Part shown: positions 60,354-64,000 of the stretch, piece by piece
Layout of the letters: the number at the start of each line of letters is the position of its first letter
How positions within the stretch are numbered: position 1 is the first letter of the stretch
NCBI GenBank assembly: GCA_024639785.1
Contig: JAHEGI010000005.1
Coordinates: forward strand, 35,198 to 99,197
Reading direction: 5' to 3'
Source of the DNA: Cryomorphaceae bacterium
Lineage (GTDB): Bacteria > Bacteroidota > Bacteroidia > Flavobacteriales > Schleiferiaceae
Length of the DNA: 64,000 nt
Position numbers and translations under genes: made by a program
The notes under the pieces: model-generated
Databases searched by the model: none
Told to the model about the DNA's origin: nothing
Seen by the model: the letters and a program-made list of their open reading frames with translations, nothing else

Positions 60354-62552
60354 ATGAAAGAAATTCGCCCTGCTTGGCACCGACTCTGGAGTGTGATCCG
60401 CAACGATCGGCCCACTGTGCTTCTCATTTTGGCATTTGCCACCTTGCGCGGTGCCTTTAGTTTGGTTTTGCCTTTGGGATTTCAGGCCTTGATCGGGCAG
60501 CTTATGGGCGGGCGTTTGTCCACTTCCTGGTGGGTTCTTTTTGCGCTTGTCTTGATCTTTTCGGGGCTGATGATACTTTTCGGATTGGTCCAAATGCGCC
60601 TATCGGAATGGTTTCAGCAACGCCTTTTTGTACGCACGGCCTATTTCTTCGAACGCGCTACCGAATTGGGTTTGCCTACGGAATCCCGGGAGCCATCTCA
60701 CCGTTTCTTTGATGCAGTAACCCTCCAAAAGGAGCTCCCAAAGCTTCTCCTCGATGTTTCGACCGCTGTGCTGCAGCTGCTCTTTGGTTTTCTTTTACTC
60801 TTCCTTTATGACTTCACCTTTGTGGGGGCGGCATTGATTATTCTGACGGTGGCTATGCTGATGATTCGTTGGAGTCTCTCCCGAGGATTTCTATGGAGCA
60901 TGGAGGAGAGCAAAGCTAAATTTGCCCTCACAGAGCGCTTAAAAAGAGCCGAAGGGGAAGCAAAGGGTGGCATGGCTGGCTACGTCAGTGATTATTTGAA
61001 AGCGCGTCGTAAGCACTTCCGCGTGCTCTGGCGTATGCATGCGGTTTTAGGAGGAGCGCGAGTCGCATTCACTGCGGCATTGTTAGCGGTTGGTGGCTGG
61101 CTAGTCATCGACCAAACAGTCTCCATTGGACAGTTTGTGGCCATTGAAATTGTATTCTTGACTATTCTGGCCAATCTTGAGAAATTGATAGCTGGGGTAG
61201 ACTCCATCTTTGATGTACTGACCGCATTGACGAAGTTGGATAGCACCTTCTCCCACGATGGGGTGGATATCAGTCCATTTAATCCGGCAGACACCCAGCC
61301 GTTTGAAGGCGAGGCCTGGATTCAAAACTTCAACGAGACCCATCCGCCGAGCGATAAGAAAGCCCCCTGGCGCTGGATGGCTTTTCTGGCCTTGGTATTC
61401 TTAGCCAGTTTATTTCTGCCATGGACGCAGACGGTGTCCATGAACGGGGTAGTCACCATGGATGACCCCATGGAACGACCCTCCGAACTCTATGCCGCGG
61501 AAAATGGTCGTCTCACCACGTGGTATGTCCGCGAAGGTCAAGAAGTTCGCGCGGGAGACACCTTGCTCTTGTTGGAGGAAATTAGTGCGGAATATTTGGA
61601 CCCAGCCTTGTTGGATAACTTGGAAACCAGTCAACGCGCAAAGGAAGACGCTAATCTGGCCTACCAGGGGAAGACCACAGCGTTGCTCGCTCAGCTCGAG
61701 CAAGCACTTCGGGGGCTTGCTCCCCAGCTGCGTGTGGCCCGGCAGAAAGTACGTGTGGATAGCACCGATTGGGTAGCATACCGAGCGGCTGAAGAAGTGG
61801 CCTTGGACCAAAAATACCGGGCGGATAGCCTCCTTGCTATTGGGATTATTTCTCGCCAAGTGTGGGAAGGGCAAGCCATGAATTGGCAAAAGGCACGCGC
61901 TCAGTCCCAAGGCCAACGACAGAAGTACGAAGCGAGTCAATCGGAGTATGTCGCAAAAAAATTGGAATTAGCAGAAAAAATAGCCAAGTTGGAATCTTCC
62001 GTCGCAGAAGCGCGCGCAGCGGAGGCTGGTTCGAAAGAATCTGCCACTCAAGCCCGCTCTAAAACCAATCAAATAGCCCGACGCATTTCTAACCGCTATG
62101 TGATTTCCCCTCGAGATGGGGTGGTGATAGAGCTGAGTAAAAAGGCACCTGGATCACTAATCAAAAAGGAAGAGAAAATCTTGACGGTTGTCCCGGACTA
62201 TTTTCAACTCATCGTCTTAGCGCAATGCGATCCCAACGATATTCCATTACTCGCCTCTGAGCAAGGCGCTATGCTAGCTTTTGACGGTTACCCCATGCTA
62301 CCAATTCCCGGCTGGCCAGAGCACAGTGTTGGAATGTTCAAAGCTCAAGTGCGCTTTGTGAGTTCCGCCGTGGGGCCGGATCAAGAGAACTTCTCGATTA
62401 TTCTAGAACCAGCTGAAGATTGGCCAGCAGGACTCAAAGCGGGTACAAATACGCACGCTACCCTGCTTTTGGGAGAGGTTCCCTTGTGGTTTGAGCTATG
62501 GCGTCAGCTGAATGGTTTTCCGGCCAATCGCATAACTAGAGAGGCGAAATGA
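60354..62552 (+). CDS. fusion: ABC exporter transmembrane domain plus HlyD-type adaptor, no ATPase domain
   Basis: A 732-residue protein. Residues 1 to about 295 read as an ABC exporter membrane domain of the bacteriocin/type I secretion kind: six hydrophobic segments within 20-280, SLVLPLGFQALIG near the first, and VGGWLVIDQTVSIGQFVAIEIV before the coupling-type end SIFDVLTALTKLD. At this point an ABC exporter would enter its nucleotide-binding domain; instead a 45-residue linker leads to a membrane segment (341-357, ending FLPWTQ) and a HlyD-type adaptor: lipoyl half-motifs (GRLTTWYVREGQEVRAGDTL; VISPRDGVVIELS) around a coiled coil. There is no Walker A, signature or Walker B motif. A TolC gene follows with 4-base overlap. 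Confidence 0.85.
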   Translation: MKEIRPAWHRLWSVIRNDRPTVLLILAFATLRGAFSLVLPLGFQALIGQLMGGRLSTSWWVLFALVLIFSGLMILFGLVQMRLSEWFQQRLFVRTAYFFERATELGLPTESREPSHRFFDAVTLQKELPKLLLDVSTAVLQLLFGFLLLFLYDFTFVGAALIILTVAMLMIRWSLSRGFLWSMEESKAKFALTERLKRAEGEAKGGMAGYVSDYLKARRKHFRVLWRMHAVLGGARVAFTAALLAVGGWLVIDQTVSIGQFVAIEIVFLTILANLEKLIAGVDSIFDVLTALTKLDSTFSHDGVDISPFNPADTQPFEGEAWIQNFNETHPPSDKKAPWRWMAFLALVFLASLFLPWTQTVSMNGVVTMDDPMERPSELYAAENGRLTTWYVREGQEVRAGDTLLLLEEISAEYLDPALLDNLETSQRAKEDANLAYQGKTTALLAQLEQALRGLAPQLRVARQKVRVDSTDWVAYRAAEEVALDQKYRADSLLAIGIISRQVWEGQAMNWQKARAQSQGQRQKYEASQSEYVAKKLELAEKIAKLESSVAEARAAEAGSKESATQARSKTNQIARRISNRYVISPRDGVVIELSKKAPGSLIKKEEKILTVVPDYFQLIVLAQCDPNDIPLLASEQGAMLAFDGYPMLPIPGWPEHSVGMFKAQVRFVSSAVGPDQENFSIILEPAEDWPAGLKAGTNTHATLLLGEVPLWFELWRQLNGFPANRITREAK

Positions 62553-63892
62553 GGAGATTTGTCTTCTGCGTAGTCTATCTGTGGACGACCCTGTCGATCA
62601 CGGCTCAGGGCCTTAATGACTACATTTCTTTGGCCGTGGAAAAAGCCTGGGCGGTTCAACAGGCCAATCTGCGCGTCTACCAGGCCGAAGCCAAACTTTT
62701 AGGTGCACGCGCCGCTTTTGATCCCCAGTTGTCTGTGCTTGACCGCGGAAAGGATGCAGGTGTCGGAACGGGCTACCGCTACCAAGAGGCTGATGTTCGC
62801 CTGCCTCTGATGGGCGGGGTAGCCCTGAATGCTACTGGTCAATGGGGTGGTGGCCCATGGTTAAACCCAGAGTCAAAGCTCCCGCTCAGTGGGTTGGCGG
62901 GTCTGGGCCTATCTGTTCCCGTGGGTCCGCAACTTTGGTATTCCGAATCTCAGCAAAAAGTGAACGGGGCGAAACGCGAAGTGTCTGTCGCCCAAGCAGA
63001 ATTGCGCGTGATCGAACAAGAAGTAGCCAAGGAAGCGCTTCAGCGCTTCGTCGCTTGGAGTGTGGCATATCGCGAACGAGAAGTCTACACGGCTTCTCTG
63101 GCGCGTCTGGAGGCCCAATTGGCGCAGATTCGCGCCTCTTACACTTTGGGTGCCTCGGCTCGAAAAGACACCCTGGAGCTCTTTGCTTACAAGGTCATGC
63201 GTCAAAGCCAGTATTTCGAGGCATTGCAAAGCGAACAAGCGGCCTTTCAGGCGCTTCAAAGCTTTTTGGGACCAGAAGGGGTGGGTCGCCCATGGCAGGC
63301 TCTCGCCTTTGAAGACCCCTTTTACCAATTTGTGGGTTTGCTAGGGGATCCTGCGCTCGAGCAAGCGCCCAAACGTCTGCTATGGGAAGCTAAACAGAAT
63401 CAAGCGAGTACGCAGCTACGTTTTGAGCAGATGCAGCGCTGGAACGCCCCGAACGTTAGTGTGATCGGTTGGCAGTATGCCGATTCCTTCAACCCCTATG
63501 GCTCCTCGTGGAAAGTGGCCTGGGATATCCCTGGCTTCAACCGTAAAAATCGATCCGAACGCCAACTCGCATCGCTATACCTCCAGGAAATGAGCCTTGG
63601 TCAAGAATTCTTTGATCAAGAAGCCGTGAATAGGGAGGTACAATGGTCCCAGCAGTGGCCCACCAGTATGAAGAACGTGCAAACCATGTATACCCAAGCA
63701 GCCACCTACCGGGAGCTTTGGGAACTTGAAGAACTATCCTTTGCACTAGGCTATTCTTCGATTTTTATGAAGAATCAACGTGAGGTGGCCTACCTCGACG
63801 CGCTCATCAAGCGGAATCAGGCAGTGGCGACCCACCTGAAGATCCTCGCCGAATGGGCGGCATTTACGGGTCAGCGGGTGCAGTGGCCCTAG
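62549..63892 (+). CDS. TolC-family outer-membrane channel
   Basis: A 447-residue protein with signal peptide (MRRFVFCVVYLWTTLSITAQ) and two helical repeats typical of outer-membrane efflux proteins: the first with AWAVQQANLRVYQAEAKLLGARAAFDPQLSV, the second with FNRKNRSERQLASLYLQEMSLGQEFFDQEA and a C-terminal long helix. It overlaps the membrane-domain/HlyD fusion by 4 bases, so the pair makes the inner-membrane, periplasmic and outer-membrane parts of an export path. It is shorter and less glutamine/asparagine-rich than E. coli TolC. Confidence 0.88.
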   Translation: MRRFVFCVVYLWTTLSITAQGLNDYISLAVEKAWAVQQANLRVYQAEAKLLGARAAFDPQLSVLDRGKDAGVGTGYRYQEADVRLPLMGGVALNATGQWGGGPWLNPESKLPLSGLAGLGLSVPVGPQLWYSESQQKVNGAKREVSVAQAELRVIEQEVAKEALQRFVAWSVAYREREVYTASLARLEAQLAQIRASYTLGASARKDTLELFAYKVMRQSQYFEALQSEQAAFQALQSFLGPEGVGRPWQALAFEDPFYQFVGLLGDPALEQAPKRLLWEAKQNQASTQLRFEQMQRWNAPNVSVIGWQYADSFNPYGSSWKVAWDIPGFNRKNRSERQLASLYLQEMSLGQEFFDQEAVNREVQWSQQWPTSMKNVQTMYTQAATYRELWELEELSFALGYSSIFMKNQREVAYLDALIKRNQAVATHLKILAEWAAFTGQRVQWP

Positions 63893-63940
63893 GAGCGCTT
63901 CGCGCGTTGGTTGGTTTGATCGTTTGATGGGGAGCGCAAA
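63893..63940 (+). repeat. octamer-like units after the TolC gene
   Basis: Directly after the stop the plus strand has short 8-base-like units (GTTTGATC, GTTTGATG) in a G/T-rich stretch, similar in style to the units after the HMA/MauE gene. Weak; included because the same pattern follows several plus-strand stops in this window. Confidence 0.3.
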
Positions 63941-63967
63941 AAAGCCAGCGAACAAAGTTCGCTGGCT
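63938..63967 (-). terminator. rho-independent terminator of a gene entering from the right
   Basis: An 11-bp perfect stem (63943-63953 with 63957-63967) with a 3-base loop is followed on the minus strand by a run of T (the plus strand shows AAAAAA at 63938-63943). It begins within the stop codon of the right-edge frame and faces the export operon. Confidence 0.75.
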
Positions 63968-64000
63968 ACGTGACGGTGGAACCACCTTGTGGAGCTGGCG
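63966..64000 (-). CDS. 3' end of an unidentified gene (partial)
   Basis: On the minus strand a frame enters from the right edge and ends at TAG (63968-63966), giving the C-terminal residues PAPQGGSTVT. The strong terminator hairpin starts at this stop codon, which supports it as the real gene end. Too short to identify. Confidence 0.4.
   Translation of the reverse strand, partial: PAPQGGSTVT

Overview
The window is a dense, housekeeping-rich piece of a bacterial chromosome of roughly 50-55% GC, most likely from the phylum Bacteroidota and probably a Flavobacteriales-like lineage. Three things support this: (i) a T9SS type A sorting-domain protein, a DUF5686 protein, TIGR03643, an OlsF-type acyltransferase and a small conserved acidic protein typical of the phylum; (ii) the gene order psd-cdsA-LUD-ftsH-rsfS/birA/pyrE-NUDIX-coaD-ddl/PASTA-T9SS-rluD, which is characteristic of flavobacteria; (iii) the Bacteroidota -7 promoter element TAnnTTTG in front of many genes and an almost complete lack of Shine-Dalgarno sequences. 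I see no insertion sequence, prophage, CRISPR array, rRNA or tRNA gene. No stretch above 300 bases lacks a gene.

Layout. 0-11.6 kb: membrane lipid synthesis (psd, cdsA), FtsH, ribosome silencing factor, biotin ligase, pyrE, NUDIX, coaD, ddl, a PASTA membrane protein, a T9SS-exported protein and an RluD-type pseudouridine synthase. 11.6-24.7 kb: acyl-CoA ligase and amidohydrolase lipoprotein, purL, a small exported orphan flanked by G-rich octamer arrays, pheT, a DedA/VTT protein, recG and an initiating sugar-phosphate transferase. 24.8-38 kb: a two-domain glycosyltransferase fusion, MATE exporter, then a long minus-strand block (fbp, mfd, NatAB-type ABC exporter, MscS channel, Ppx/GppA, NtrC-like regulator). 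38-50 kb: acetyltransferase, aspartokinase, OlsF-like bifunctional acyltransferase, a barrel protein, then a minus-strand block with a dehydrogenase-M3 peptidase fusion, rsmA, mgtE and a hydroxyacid dehydrogenase. 50-64 kb: HMA/MauE-like protein, FemAB/BioF2-like acyltransferase, purT, DUF5686, double parvulin, YbjQ, a 47-residue membrane peptide, TIGR03643, a TonB receptor, and finally an export operon.

The most unusual material is three gene fusions and the promoter architecture. The export operon at 60.3-63.9 kb encodes an ABC-exporter transmembrane domain joined directly to a HlyD-type adaptor, with the nucleotide-binding domain absent, followed by a TolC-like channel. A sigma-54-like promoter (GG and GC separated by 10 bases) sits so close that transcription should begin at or next to the start codon. 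The second fusion joins an AlaDH/saccharopine-dehydrogenase-like protein to a near-complete M3 metallopeptidase (1055 residues); the third joins a GT4-like enzyme to a DUF1972 rhamnosyltransferase. Across the window about 14 genes have a TAnnTTTG-like element ending only 3-6 bases before the start codon, which suggests widespread leaderless transcription. At two clear loci divergent genes share the four bases CATG as their two start codons.
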